Assembly (NCBI GenBank): GCA_028532985.1
Contig: JANCIK010000004.1
Location: forward strand, 1,364,001 to 1,428,000
DNA length: 64,000 bases
DNA from: Stropharia rugosoannulata
Taxonomy: Eukaryota > Basidiomycota > Agaricomycetes > Agaricales > Strophariaceae
Direction: 5' to 3'
Below, piece after piece: positions 24,250 through 36,392 of this stretch. Position numbers and translations under genes: made by a program. Below the pieces are notes generated by a model that ran no database searches, was not told where the DNA came from, and saw only the letters and a program-made list of their open reading frames with translations. Numbering within the stretch: the stretch's first letter is position 1; every line of letters begins with the position of its first letter.

Positions 24250-25743
24250 ATGCCTTCTACTACTTCTTCGAAGAACCAGCCTGCTCGTCATGATATGTCA
24301 GTCATCCTAGTAACAGGATCGTATGACCATGAGATACGCTTTTGGGAGGCATGGAGTGGAATCTGTTCTCGCACTATATCTCGGACAGGAGAGTCGGGCG
24401 TACGTTTCTGCAAATCCGAATCTCGCGCTCCTATCTTAATTTTGACTTTTATGTAGCAGGTCAACCGTTTAGCCATCTCCCCAGAGTATGTGAAGCTTAA
24501 ACACCATGTTATGATCAGTTGCACTGATGCTTTGAAAAGCAAACGATTTCTAGCCGCAGCCATACACAAAAAGCTTTTCATATACGATATTGCCAGTGGC
24601 TCTTCCGAAGCGGTGAATGCGTTTGTATCAAATGTATACTCTGTTTAATAAAATTCCGATAGATAATGACGTTTGAAGGACACTCGAATAATATCACATC
24701 AATAGCATTCAACAACGAGGTGAAGTGGATTGTTTCTGCTGGAGAGGATGGCATGATTAAAATATGGGATCTCCGGTAGGTTGTTTATGACCACATAAAA
24801 TAGCGTCTTACATCAGACTTCAGACAACCCAATACCCCAGCGAGAGTCTATGAAAATGGGGCAGCAGGTATGTCTATTTTTTCTAGTCAAACATACTGAA
24901 TAACATTCAGTCAGTTAATGATATATGTATCCACCCGAATCAGGGCGAGTTAATATCGTGCGATCAAGCCGGGAGTATAAAGCAATGGGATCTTACGGAC
25001 AATATATGCTCTCATGAATTAGTGAGCCATATGCTTGTTAACTCTGGTTATTTGTGTCTAACATATTGTGGCTTGTAGACGCCTGCAGGTGATGTCCCAA
25101 TACGTTCCATTTCGCTTGCGTCAGATGGCTCTTGTCTAGTGGCGGGCAATAATAAAGTATTTGTTGTTCTGTATCCTTAATAAGATTACTGACATTGTCT
25201 TCTAGGGCCAGTGCTACGTCTGGAAAGTAAATGAAGAGAGCAGTGGTTTGCCGCGATTTCAAGCAGTCACCCGGTTTGTTGCACACAATAAATACCTTAC
25301 GCGCCTTCTACTCAGCCCAGACGCGCGGTAATTTCATTTCATCGGTGAAGGGGTGCTGAACGCTAATCGCCACGTATTCCAGATACCTTGCCACCTGCTC
25401 GGCTGATACTACAGTCAAGATATGGTCTATTAGTCCCAACTATGATTTTAAACAAGAAAAAGTCTTATTTGGACACCAACGCTGGGTTTGGGACTGCGCT
25501 TTTAGCGCTGACTCTGCATACCTTGTTACCGGTACTGTTGCATCTTTAAGAAATACACAATCCATCTCACTAGTACATGTAGCTTCATCGGATCACACTG
25601 CACGTCTATGGGAAATGGCTTCCGGGGAAACAGTACGGCAGTATAATGGCCATCACAAAGGTAAGTTTAACGCAATGGGATAAATCGTGTCTAACCAGCC
25701 TGCAGCGGCCGTGTGTTGTGCTCTTCATGATGGCGCCAGCTAA
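24250..25743 (+). CDS. LST8: LST8, WD40 subunit of TOR complexes
   Basis: LST8 binds the TOR kinase domain in TORC1 and TORC2 and links nutrient status to growth. The start ([15 protein letters not shown]) leads into successive WD repeats: [53 protein letters not shown] with [34 protein letters not shown] with [42 protein letters not shown] with VKIW, and [20 protein letters not shown] with [15 protein letters not shown]. These make seven blades, the full family length. The last exon ends [12 protein letters not shown] and stop. About nine introns of roughly 50 nt interrupt the gene. It lies directly upstream of the glutamate synthase gene on the same strand. Confidence 0.95.
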
Positions 25744-26413
25744 ACGAGACGGCGATCACCTCGATGACGTGTCCCTTGTACTTTCTGTTAGTCCGCGTCG
25801 CGCGATATGTAGACGTATCCGTATCCGAGATAAGTAGTTGCGGAAGGATGCGGAGCATTTCTTGTGGCTTGCCAGTTGCTCTGGTTGAGCACCGTGTGTT
25901 TTCTTGGCCTTGATATGTACATGCTACTCATTAGTAATAATCTGTAATAATGCTATCGGACGAATAAAGGCTGTGCTACAATTGCTTTATCCTAACGGTA
26001 TCATTTGCATATTAATCCTCGACTAATGTTTAGTTCTACTACGATAAATGCTACTGTTGTGGACGCTTGTTCATTTTAATTTTTCACCAGTTGGTACGGG
26101 CAGATGCAGTCGTCCGAATTAAGCGCTTATCCTCGCTTATCTTTTTCTGATAAAACCAAGTTGATTGCGGGGAAAAGGGGTTGCATCAGTCATATGCCTC
26201 GTGGCATATCCTGAGCCAATCAGAAGGAACGATTGACACATCGGCCCAATCGGCCTATGGCGGCCCAGAGCGGCCCACGTCCCGGCATCGAAGACTTGAA
26301 ATTCAGTGTCTACATTACTACTTGAGCCCCCTGAGCTTTCTTCTTTATACCGCTCACATTCGTAGCTCCCTCACTTCCGCAAAACCTATATTCTTTCCGT
26401 CAACACGTAGTCA
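25744..26413. other. Intergenic region between LST8 and GLT1
   Basis: 670 bp holding the LST8 3' end and the GLT1 promoter. Besides the GATA motif cluster it carries CCAAT sequences near 26217 and 26245, and a stretch near 26240-26277 with four CGGCC units. Confidence 0.55.
26126..26154. promoter_or_regulatory. Cluster of GATA-type motifs upstream of GLT1
   Basis: Three GATAA cores in 29 bp: two as TTATC (minus-strand GATAAG) and one as TGATAAA. Two of the three fit the HGATAR consensus of fungal nitrogen GATA factors (AreA/Nit2 type). They lie about 260-290 bp before the GLT1 start, so nitrogen-responsive control is plausible; no binding evidence exists. Confidence 0.4.
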
Positions 26414-29400
26414 ATGGGCAGCGCTGGAATCCCTTACTCGCAGTCCCCAGAATCACTTCCTCTAGTTTCCGATGTTGCTTCTGCAGAGAATGTAAATGGC
26501 TTTCATGCCGTGCAGCGAGACGAAACATCTTTTGCTGCCTCCTTGCCAGCAAACCAGGGACTTTATTCGAACGAAAACGAAAAAGACTCCTGTGGAGTAG
26601 GCTTCCTATGCCACATCAAAGGTGAACCCAGTCACAAGATCGTATCTGACGCTCGTCAATTGTTGTGTGCAATGACCCATCGTGGGGCCACCGGTGCTGA
26701 TAGTAGAGATGGCGATGGCGCTGGTGTCATGACTGCAATTCCCCATGGTTTCTTCAAGCGCGAAGCCGAAAGAGACCTGGGCTGCGTTCTTCCCGAACCC
26801 GGAGAATACGCCGTTGGCAATGTCTTCTTCAAGGCCAATGATCCTGTCCAGTTGCAAAGCCACCAAAGTGTTTTTACCAACATTGCTAAAGACCTTGGGT
26901 TGCGCGTACTGGGGTGGAGAGAGGTACCCACTGATCCCACTATCCTAGGACCGGCCGCAAGTAGCAAAGAACCAACAATCCTTCAACCTTTTGTCGTGCT
27001 GCGTTCACACTATGGAGACGGAAATCGATCTCAAGCTGGGGTCTTCGATGCAACTCATTTCGAGCGACAACTCTATGTCTTACGGAAGCACGCCACGCAC
27101 AGCATGTTAGTTTTCATTTTTCTTCCCTCCACGTAGTGAGCTCAATTTTCGGAAAGTACTCTGGCTAAAGGATTCTATGTCTGCTCACTATCGTCGAAGA
27201 ACATAGTATACAAAGGGCAGCTTTCACCTTCTCAGGTCTACAATTATTATCATGATCTCAACCACGTTCTCTACAAGTCTCACTTCACGTTGGTGCATTC
27301 ACGTTTCTCGACAAACACTTTTCCAAGCTGGGATCGCGCTCAACCTCTGAGATGGGCAGCCCATAATGGTAGACATATTCATTTCCCCTTATATTATATT
27401 AAGAGGCTCACATCTCCGCAGGCGAGATTAACACTGTTCGTGGAAATAAGAACTGGATGCGGGCGCGAGAGGGTGTGCTGTCTTCGCAGCATTTCGGTGA
27501 TGAACTTGACCTTCTTTACCCCATCATCGAACACGGAGGATCGGACTCGGCTGCCTTCGATAACGTGCTGGAACTTTTGGTTGTAAACGGTGCTGTCACA
27601 CTCCCCGAAGCCGTCATGATGATGATCCCAGAGGCATGGCAAGGAAATGAAAACATGGATCCCCAGAAGCGTGCCTTTTATAACTGGGCGGCATGTGTTC
27701 AAGAGCCTTGGGATGGACCTGCCTTGTTCGCGTTCAGCGACGGTCGCTTCTGCGGTGCTAATCTAGATCGCAATGGTCTTAGACCTTGCCGATATATCGT
27801 CACAAAGGATGACATCATTGTATGTGCTTCGGAAGTGGGTGCTTTGTACATCGCCCCAGAAAAGGTGGTGCAGAAGGGACGACTGAAGCCGGGGCGAATG
27901 CTCCTTGTCGACACACTTGAAGGCAGGATTGTTGATGATAAGGAATTAAAGCGAAATACGGCTTCAAAACAGAATTTCGCATCGTGGGTTGAAGCTCATG
28001 TCATTGAAGTGCCCAACATCATTAAACGAGTGAAAAGAAGTCATATCTCGCTTGACCCCACGCTGGATGACAGTACACTTAGTACTGATCCCAATCTTCT
28101 CGCCTTCGGATTCACCATCGAACAACTTAACTTACTTCTGCTTCCTATGGTCAATGATGGCAAAGAGGCCTTGGGGTCAATGGGAAATGATGCGCCGTTG
28201 GCTACAATGGCGACCCAACCTCGCATCATCTATGACTACTTCCGGCAGCTATTTGCTCAAGTCACCAATCCTCCCATCGACCCTATTCGAGAGAGTATAG
28301 TCATGTCTCTTGCGGCCTACGTTGGTCCAGAGGGCAATTTACTAGAAGTCAAGCCCGAGCAATGTCATAGAATTCTCCTCCCCTCTCCCGTCCTCTCCAT
28401 TGAAGAAATGAATGCCATGAAGAACCTGAAGACTGCATATGCACGTTGGCCTTCCCGTACCATTGATATTACCTTTGCAAAGTCCGAAGGTCTTCCGGGA
28501 TATAAACATGCTCTGGAAAGGGTCTGTAGTGAAGCATCACAAGCGATTGACGATGGTGTCAAAGCCATCATTTTGAGCGATCGGCAAACCGGCCCGACTC
28601 GTGTACCTCTGTCTGCGCTTATCGCTTGTGGCGGAGTTCACCACCACCTTACCAGTCTTAAGAAGCGGGCGAAGGTTGCCCTTATGATAGAAACCGCAGA
28701 AGCTCGAGAAGTACATCATCTATGTGTGCTCGTTGGCTACGGTGCCGATGCTGTATGCCCCTGGTTGGTTATGGAAACCATCCATAAAGTTGCTCGTGAA
28801 GGACTGTGAGTCCTTGCCACCTTTCTCTGATTTTTCAATTTAAATAACTTTTTAAATAGTATTAAATCCGAGAAGACAGTCGCAGAACTTATGGACAACT
28901 TCCGCCACTCAGTCGATAACGGTATTTTGAAAGTTATGTCTAAGATGGGGATTTCTACCCTACAGTCCTACAAAGGTGCTCAAATTTTCGAGATCCTCGG
29001 CCTCCATAGCGAAGTCGTTGAACTATGTTTCAATGGTACTGCTAGTCGCGTCCAAGGCGCTACATTTGATCTTCTCGCCATGGATGCCTTTGAACTACAT
29101 GAACGAGGTTGGCCCAGTCGTGAGACCATCCTTCCTCCCGGAATGCCCGAGTCAGGCGAATATCACTGGAGAGACGGCGGCGAGGCGCATATCAACGATC
29201 CTTCTGGCATCGCCAGCCTTCAAGATGCTGTCCGAGAGAAGAATCAGACGGCATACGATGCTTATTCGAGAAACGCGAATGAACAAACGCAGCGTATTCA
29301 TTTACGAGGCCTACTTGATTTCCGTTTCGAGAATTGCACCCCCATACCTATTGAACAAGTTGAACCTTGGAATGAAATTGTCCGTCGTTTCGTCACTGGT

Positions 29401-32400
29401 GCCATGTCTTATGGGTCTATCTCCATGGAAGCCCATTCAACTCTTGCAGTTGCTATGAATCGTCTCGGAGGCAAATCCAACACTGGTGAAGGTGGAGAGG
29501 ATGCAGAAAGGTCTACAATACTTCCTAATGGGGATACTATGAGGTCTGCTATAAAACAGGTGGCATCTGGGCGCTTTGGTGTGACTGCAAATTACCTTGC
29601 TGACGCAGATGAGCTGCAAATTAAAATGGCGCAGGGCGCAAAGCCGGGTGAAGGTGGTGAATTACCAGGCCACAAAGTGTCCGGTCCTATTGCCAGAACT
29701 CGTCATTCGACTGCTGGCGTCGGATTGATCTCTCCTCCTCCCCATCACGATATCTACTCCATTGAAGATCTTAAGCAGCTCATTTATGATCTGAAATGCT
29801 CTAACCCACGGGCCCGTGTGTCGGTCAAGCTTGTTTCTGAAGTTGGAGTGGGTATTGTTGCTAGTGGTGTGGCCAAAGCGAAAGCAGACCATATTCTCAT
29901 TTCTGGGCACGATGGAGGCACTGGTGCTTCTCGATGGACTGGTATCAAGTATGCTGGTCTTCCTTGGGAACTTGGTCTGGCTGAGACCCACCAGACACTT
30001 GTACTTAATGACTTGCGAGGTCGTGTCACAGTGCAAACAGATGGGCAGATCAGGACCGGTCGTGACATCGCCATTGCATGCTTACTTGGTGCCGAAGAAT
30101 GGGGATTTGCTACTACTCCTCTGATTGCTATGGGCTGTATCATGATGCGCAAATGCCATTGTACGTTTTCTCTCTGATTTCCTTTGGTCATGTAACTAAT
30201 CACTATGCAGTGAATACTTGTCCTGTGGGTATTGCTACTCAAGACCCTCAGCTTCGAGCAAAGTTTGCTGGCCAACCTGAGCAGGTTATCAACTTTTTCT
30301 ACTATCTCGCGGAAGAACTACGAGGTTACATGGCCAAGCTAGGCTTTAGAACGATCAACGAGATGGTTGGGCGCGCAGATGTTCTTAAGGTTAATGAGAA
30401 GCTCCGCACACCCAAGACGGCGCATCTTGACCTTTCGGCCATCCTCAAACCCGCCTGGCAAATGCGCCCCGGGGCTGCTACATACCGTGTGCGTCAACAA
30501 GATCATAAACTCTACATACGTCTCGATAACAAGTTTATCGACGAATCTGAGCCCGCGCTTACAAAAGGGTTGCCTGTTCACATCGAATGTGATGTCACTA
30601 ATACCGACCGTGCGCTTGGCACTTCTCTATCTTACAAAGTATCCAAATCATATGGCGAAGAAGGTCTTCCCAAGGATACTATTCACATCTTGATGAAAGG
30701 CTCAGCAGGTCAATCTTGTGGCGCGTTCCTTGCTCCTGGCATTACTATTGAACTCGAAGGAGACGCGAACGATTATGTTGGAAAGGGCTTATCTGGCGGT
30801 CGTCTCATTGTATACCCTCCCAAGGAATCTACGTTCAAAGCAGAAGAAAACATAATAGTGGGCAATGTCTGCTTGTATGGTGCAACCTCCGGAGAGGCAT
30901 TCATCCGTGGCATTGCTGCTGAGAGGTTCGCTGTGCGGAATTCAGGAGCCAATGCCGTCGTCGAAGGCACTGGCGATCATGGCTGCGAGTACATGACTGG
31001 CGGTCGTGTTGTAGTACTTGGAGTAACTGGTCGCAACTTTGCGGCTGGTATGAGTGGAGGAATCGCTTATGTACTGGACACAGCTCACACTTTCGCATCC
31101 AAAGTCAACATGGAGATGGTCGAACTGGGCAAAGTTGACGATCCTCGTGAGATCGCCGCTCTCCGCAGTCTCATTGAAGATCATCGCCACTACACTGGCT
31201 CGGAAGTCGCTGATCGAGTTCTCCATGATTTCCATCATCTCTTGCCCCTATTTGTCCGTGTCATGCCTTTGGATTACAAACGCGTACTAGAGGAACAATC
31301 AGCAAGAGAGAAAGAAGAGAAGCTTAGACTGAGCGTAATCGATCTCATTCCTTCTCGGACTGCCAGTCAGGTAGACCTTGCTTCTGATATACAAGACGTT
31401 CTAGTGGCGAAGACGCCTACTCCTCAACTGCCTCGGTCTAGGCACGAGCCTTCCCTCATCGATGTTGAAGATTCCCTTGTCGATGACTCCACAACTAAGC
31501 AACGTCTCAATAAACTGGACAAGACCCGTGGATTTATGAAATACAAGCGTCTAGGTGAAGCATACCGCCCCCCTCGCAAGCGTGTTAAGGATTGGAAAGA
31601 AATTTCCACTCGTCTTACGGAGAGCGAGTTGAAATACCAGTCAGCACGTTGCATGGACTGCGGCGTGCCGTTTTGCCAATCTGATACTGGCTGTCCTATT
31701 TCCAACATTATTCCTCAATGGAACGATCTAGTCTTCAAGGGACAATGGCAAGATGCTCTAAATCGTCTTCTGCTGACGAACAATTTCCCCGAGTTTACGG
31801 GACGTGTGTGCCCTGCTCCTTGCGAAGGTGCCTGTGTTTTGGGTATCAACGAGCAACCTGTGGGTATTAAGAGCATCGAGTGTGCAATCATCGATAAGGT
31901 CAATTAATTTCCCTCGTTAGAATGTACTGGTCGATCTGACATCCAATTTATAGGGCTTCGAGATGGGCTGGATGGCCCCCAATCCCCCAAGCTTCCGCAC
32001 GGGCAAGCGTGTCGCTATCATTGGTTCGGGGCCGGCAGGATTGGCTTGTGCAGACCAATTGAATAAGGCGGGCCATTTTGTTACGGTTTACGACCGCAAT
32101 GATCGTATGGGAGGATTGCTGATGTATGGTATTCCCAAGTAAGTCAGTCATACTCAGTCGATTGAACATAGATTAACGTCTCTTACAACAGCATGAAACT
32201 CGACAAATCCATCGTACAGAGGCGTATCGACCTCATGGCTGCGGAAGGAATTGTGCGAGCATTTTTTTCTGGCCTATTCAGGAAATTGACTGTCATCCAT
32301 ATTTGTAGACCTTTGCCTCTAATGCCAACGTTGGTGTTGACATTGACCCAAAGCAACTAGAGGCTGAGAACGACGCTGTTGTCCTGTGTACTGGTGCTAC

Positions 32401-33582
32401 ATGGCCCCGTGATCTGAAAATACACAACCGTAATGTGGACGGTATCCACTTTGCCATGGACTTCCTACAAGTCGGTACACTAACCTTTTCATGTGCTTTC
32501 TCTACTAAACCATAACTTCTAGCTAAATACCAAGTCTCTCCTTGATTCAGAACTGCAAGATGGTGGTTACATCAATGCTAAAGGCAAGGACGTCATCGTC
32601 ATCGGAGGAGGTGATACCGGTAACGATTGCATTGGCACGGCTATGCGTCACGGAGCACGTTCGGTGGTAAACTTCGAACTTTTACCACGCCCGCCCGTAG
32701 CTAGAGGCCGGGACAACCCTTGGCCGCAGTGGCCCAGGTATGCAGCCTACACTAAGCTATGTCTTAAGTAATTTACATTGTTCTCAGAATCTTCCGCACC
32801 GACTACGGTCACACTGAGGTTGCAGCGCACTTTGGAAACGGTTAGTTATTTTGATTTCAATCAGCCTTTTTATATATATATAAAGTAACAACAATGCCCC
32901 AGATCCTCGCGAGTACTGCATCTCCACGAAAGACTTCGTAGTAGATGAGGATGGAAAACTCAAAGGCTTGAATACCGGTAATTTCACTAATTCTTGTGCT
33001 ATGTTATATCTAAAACAATAAACAGTGCGCGTTGAATGGACGAAGGATAGCGGAGGCCGCTGGAAGATGGAAGAAGTCCCTGACTCCGGGAAATTCTTCC
33101 CGGCTCAGCTAGTTTTCTTGGCTCTGGGCTTCTTAGGACCGCAGAACGAAGTCCTTCAAGCTATGGGTGTCAAGCAAGATGCACGGTCCAATATTCAAAC
33201 GCCTCCTAAGGTAAGACAAGCTTCGCTTGTTTCAGACATACGTACTCATTGTTGTTGCAGAAATACTCTACAAACGTCGAGGGCGTCTTTGCTGCAGGTG
33301 ATTGCCGACGCGGCCAATCGTTGATAGTCTGGGGAATCAAGCACGTTTTTTATTGTTTACCGTTTCATCTAAATCTGACTGGTATTTCTCTCTAGTGAGG
33401 GTCGTGGGGCTGCTGCCGAGGTTGATAATTGGTTGACGGGAGGATCTTCTCGTTTACCATCAGCTGGTGGCATTAAAACCAGAGTAAGACCTCATTATGC
33501 TATATCTCTTCCAGGTTACTCATACACGCAATAGGCTTTTGCCCCGCCGGCGGTCAAACATGCAGTGGCAGTCGCAGCCTAA
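26414..33582 (+). CDS. GLT1: NADH-dependent glutamate synthase (GOGAT), single-chain
   Basis: Converts glutamine plus 2-oxoglutarate to two glutamates using NADH, the second step of ammonium assimilation. The protein is roughly 2,150 residues, the usual length for fungal fused GOGAT. A propeptide of about 59 residues precedes the catalytic Cys60 in [11 protein letters not shown] of the class II amidotransferase domain. Next come [33 protein letters not shown] and [15 protein letters not shown] blocks. The central FMN-synthase part includes [15 protein letters not shown], the 3Fe-4S cluster cysteines across an intron in GCIMMRKCH and [12 protein letters not shown], then GXGXG repeats ([11 protein letters not shown]). 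The small-subunit part carries iron-sulphur cysteines ([20 protein letters not shown]), FAD site ([12 protein letters not shown]), NADH site ([11 protein letters not shown]) and [19 protein letters not shown]. The intron at 33341-33395 begins with GC. Confidence 0.97.
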
Positions 33583-33762
33583 AACTGACATGTAACTTAC
33601 CCCGTATTATCTGTGTAAAATTATGTATAAGGGATCCTTCGCTATATGCAAGCCACACTAACCTCTTGTATATTCTTTACGATGTTATGAAATTGATGTG
33701 TCAATTGTAATATGAGCAACGAGTTAATATGAGTATAGTACGATTGTAAGTTACAAACACGT

Positions 33763-35432
33763 TCAGGACAACAGCGTTGAGAAAATGCTTCTTTCTTCTT
33801 GTACATCTCTACTTTTGCCTCTGATTCCCCAAATTCCCCAATTCGTCTTGACCATGACTCGAGGATCAAAGTCTGCGACTTCCCATTTTTCGCTTCCAAA
33901 TGCATTTGGTCCCGGTGTGATAATCCACTCAAATTCCCCAGCGACCTCAGGGGCAACAGACAGAGAGCGCACGTCGCGTTCAACATCTGTAGGAGAGAAA
34001 CCAGTGACAAAGATAGGGCATTTGCTGGCCAAAAGCATAGGCAGGACGGGGCCCCACTCTGTTGGTGAGGCGATTTGCAACAGGGGCTCACCATTCTCCG
34101 CAAATGAGTCCGGCGAGGGGAATCCAAACCCGGGGGAGAAGAAGAAGAAAACGTCACTGTAAGGATCGAGGGTGTGCTGGAATTGCGCATGAACATCGGC
34201 ATAGTTAGCTTGCATACCAGTTATAGTGAGCTGCGGCGTGTACGGGACAGTATATGACGGAACACCGTAACGTTCTATAGATGAACGCGTATGGCGCGAC
34301 CGTTCGATTGGCTTTGGTGTCGGCGGCTGATATACGTTCGGAAGATATGTCCTTGTCTCTTCTTTTACTTCCTCTTTTGTCTGTTCGGGCCCTGTCGACT
34401 GATCATCGAAGCTGATAGTAGAAGCGGTGGTCTGCGTGTTTGGAGGCTTCGGGAGAGAAACTTGTGGGCCAATAAAGAATAAATGGAAGTGGGTGGATGG
34501 GAAAAGCATACAAAGCTGCTCCCAAACATGAGGAGGAAGCGAAGATTCTGCCCGGGCACCGAGGATAAATATTCGAACTTGCGGCTTTCCGACAGTAGCC
34601 TCCTCTGTTTCTGGAGCACCAGGAGGTACGTGCAGGGTGCTGCGTATGGCTTGGGCATTATTTAGAACGGTGCATGGTCTTGCAATGAAATATAAAATTA
34701 CCAGCCAATGACCGACTGCCTTCAGGTGTCACACGTTGATTATTTAGTGTCATGCCGCTGTGTTGGTGTAATGCTCCTCCGATGGTGATGGGATATGTCA
34801 GGAGTTTGCTTGCATGTCTGCGCGAGCGCTCAGTGTCCATCGAGGCAAACCCACGCGTGTACCAGAATACATCCCAATTTGCGAGTGACACGGTCTCCTC
34901 GTAGCCCTGTGGGCCTGTAAACAGATATATAAATTAATATGCGGAATGAGAGTCGGCAGCACGTACCTGGCAGTTCGAATTCGCGCATGCGCCTGCCGCT
35001 TCGCAAATCATGTTCGTCTTCGTTGGCTTCGCGTAATCGCGAGCAATATTTCTGGTGTTCGACGTCCTGCCTCCAGTGTTCCCCCGTGCAGTGCGTGGGC
35101 CAGCCGCAATCGGGGCACTCGAACTTAACGGCCTTCGGCTGGGCCCTGGTGTGTGCATGTATATGCCCGTGGGACGAGGCGCAGACAGGGCACGGAGCGA
35201 GCGTCTGGATCGCCTGGCCCCTCGCGACGACAGCGGGGAAGGGAGACTTGGAAAGTGGATGGAAAAGGTTGTCCTCGGTCAAAACAGGGACCGGGTCAGC
35301 AGACTGGGGCGTGCCCTTTAGCCGCCGAAAGAGAGAGAAAATAGAGCGGGAGTGGAGTGGTGTGCTCGGGAGTGCATGGAGAGCGTGCCTGCAGCGAAGC
35401 AGGCGGGCTGTGGAGGAGATCGGGAACCCCAT
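33763..35432 (-). CDS. MSS51: MSS51-like mitochondrial COX1 translation factor
   Basis: In yeast Mss51 activates COX1 mRNA translation and binds new Cox1 in mitochondria. The first ATG in frame is 35432 ([20 protein letters not shown]), an arginine-rich presequence without acids. The frame is open to a TTG at 35459, which I did not use. The zinc module shows CPVC, then [15 protein letters not shown] and HQKYCSRL, matching the Mss51-type zinc finger. After an intron come [29 protein letters not shown], then a C-terminal domain with [22 protein letters not shown] and [16 protein letters not shown]. It ends [19 protein letters not shown] Pro/Thr-rich insert near the middle ([11 protein letters not shown]) looks disordered. 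Divergent from HIS3 with only 85 bp between starts. Confidence 0.87.
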
Positions 35433-35517
35433 GGCTGCAGCAGAAAACGGGTCGTCCAAATTGAGCCGACGTGTTGTTTGCCTCTATTTACCCCGCCTCT
35501 TCGTCTTCTCCACAGCC
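35433..35517. promoter_or_regulatory. Very short divergent promoter between MSS51 and HIS3
   Basis: 85 bp separate the two start codons. The right half is pyrimidine-rich. No TATA and no TGACTC general-control box is visible in it. Confidence 0.5.
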
Positions 35518-36328
35518 ATGGCTAGGCAAGCGACAATTTCAAGGAAGACAAATGAGACGGAGATCGAGGTCTCCATCGATCTCGACTGCACTCCAGGCTC
35601 CAATGTGGCACAAGTCATCGAAGTCTCGACTGGCATTGGCTTTCTTGACCATGTATGCCCTTTGCGCTCCGCCTGTGTCTAATCTAATCTCGGGGCGCCA
35701 GATGTACACCGCACTTGCTAAGCATGGAGGCATGTCCTTAACCATGAAATGTAAAGGTGATCTCTGGATAGACGACCACCATACAGCAGATAAGTCCTGC
35801 ATGTATTGATTATCGACTAAGTCTTGAAAAACGCACTATACAGGATAGCGCAATTGCATTGGGCACCGCATTCAAGCAAGCTCTTGGGGAAGTCCGAGGT
35901 ATCAGACGCTACGGCACTGGCTTTGCGCCACTAGATGAAGTCAGTTGTCCTCATTGTGCACCATGCTGCCGCGCTGCTGATTTTACGCTGCAGGCATTGT
36001 CCCGGGCCGTCATCGACATATGTTCTCGGCCATACTGTGTCACCGAGCTTGGGCTAAAGAGAGAGAAAATCGGAGATCTTTCCACAGAGATGATACCCCA
36101 TATTTTCTACTCCTTTGCTATCGCCTCCGGCGCCACATTACATGTCGACGTATTACGCGGTGAAAATGATCACCATCGGTATGCTGCATCTTTTTTCCCT
36201 CTCGACGGGTAGTATAAACTCACGATCGTAGTGCCGAATCCGCTTTCAAGGCTGTGGCTCTGGCTATTCGCCAAGCCATTGAGAGGACAGGTGGAAACGA
36301 TGTTCCTAGCACCAAGGGTGTCCTATAG
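35518..36328 (+). CDS. HIS3: Imidazoleglycerol-phosphate dehydratase, histidine biosynthesis
   Basis: Dehydrates imidazoleglycerol phosphate to imidazoleacetol phosphate in histidine synthesis, in the cytosol. Five exons give exactly 200 residues plus stop. Motifs in order are [40 protein letters not shown] (metal-binding HHxxED), [40 protein letters not shown] and [20 protein letters not shown] (second HHxxE). Length and start agree with fungal His3. The second intron (35790-35841) can only restore the AED sequence if it is read as ATAAGT...CTATAC, an AT-AC intron; with this choice the four introns sum to 208 nt and the coding length is divisible by three. The other three introns are GT-AG. 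The stop converges with the M13 gene 64 bp away. Confidence 0.94.
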
Positions 36329-36392
36329 GTGTGGATTCCATACAACAATACGTAAATATGATTACCGCGGTGTATCTTTCCCATATATATGT

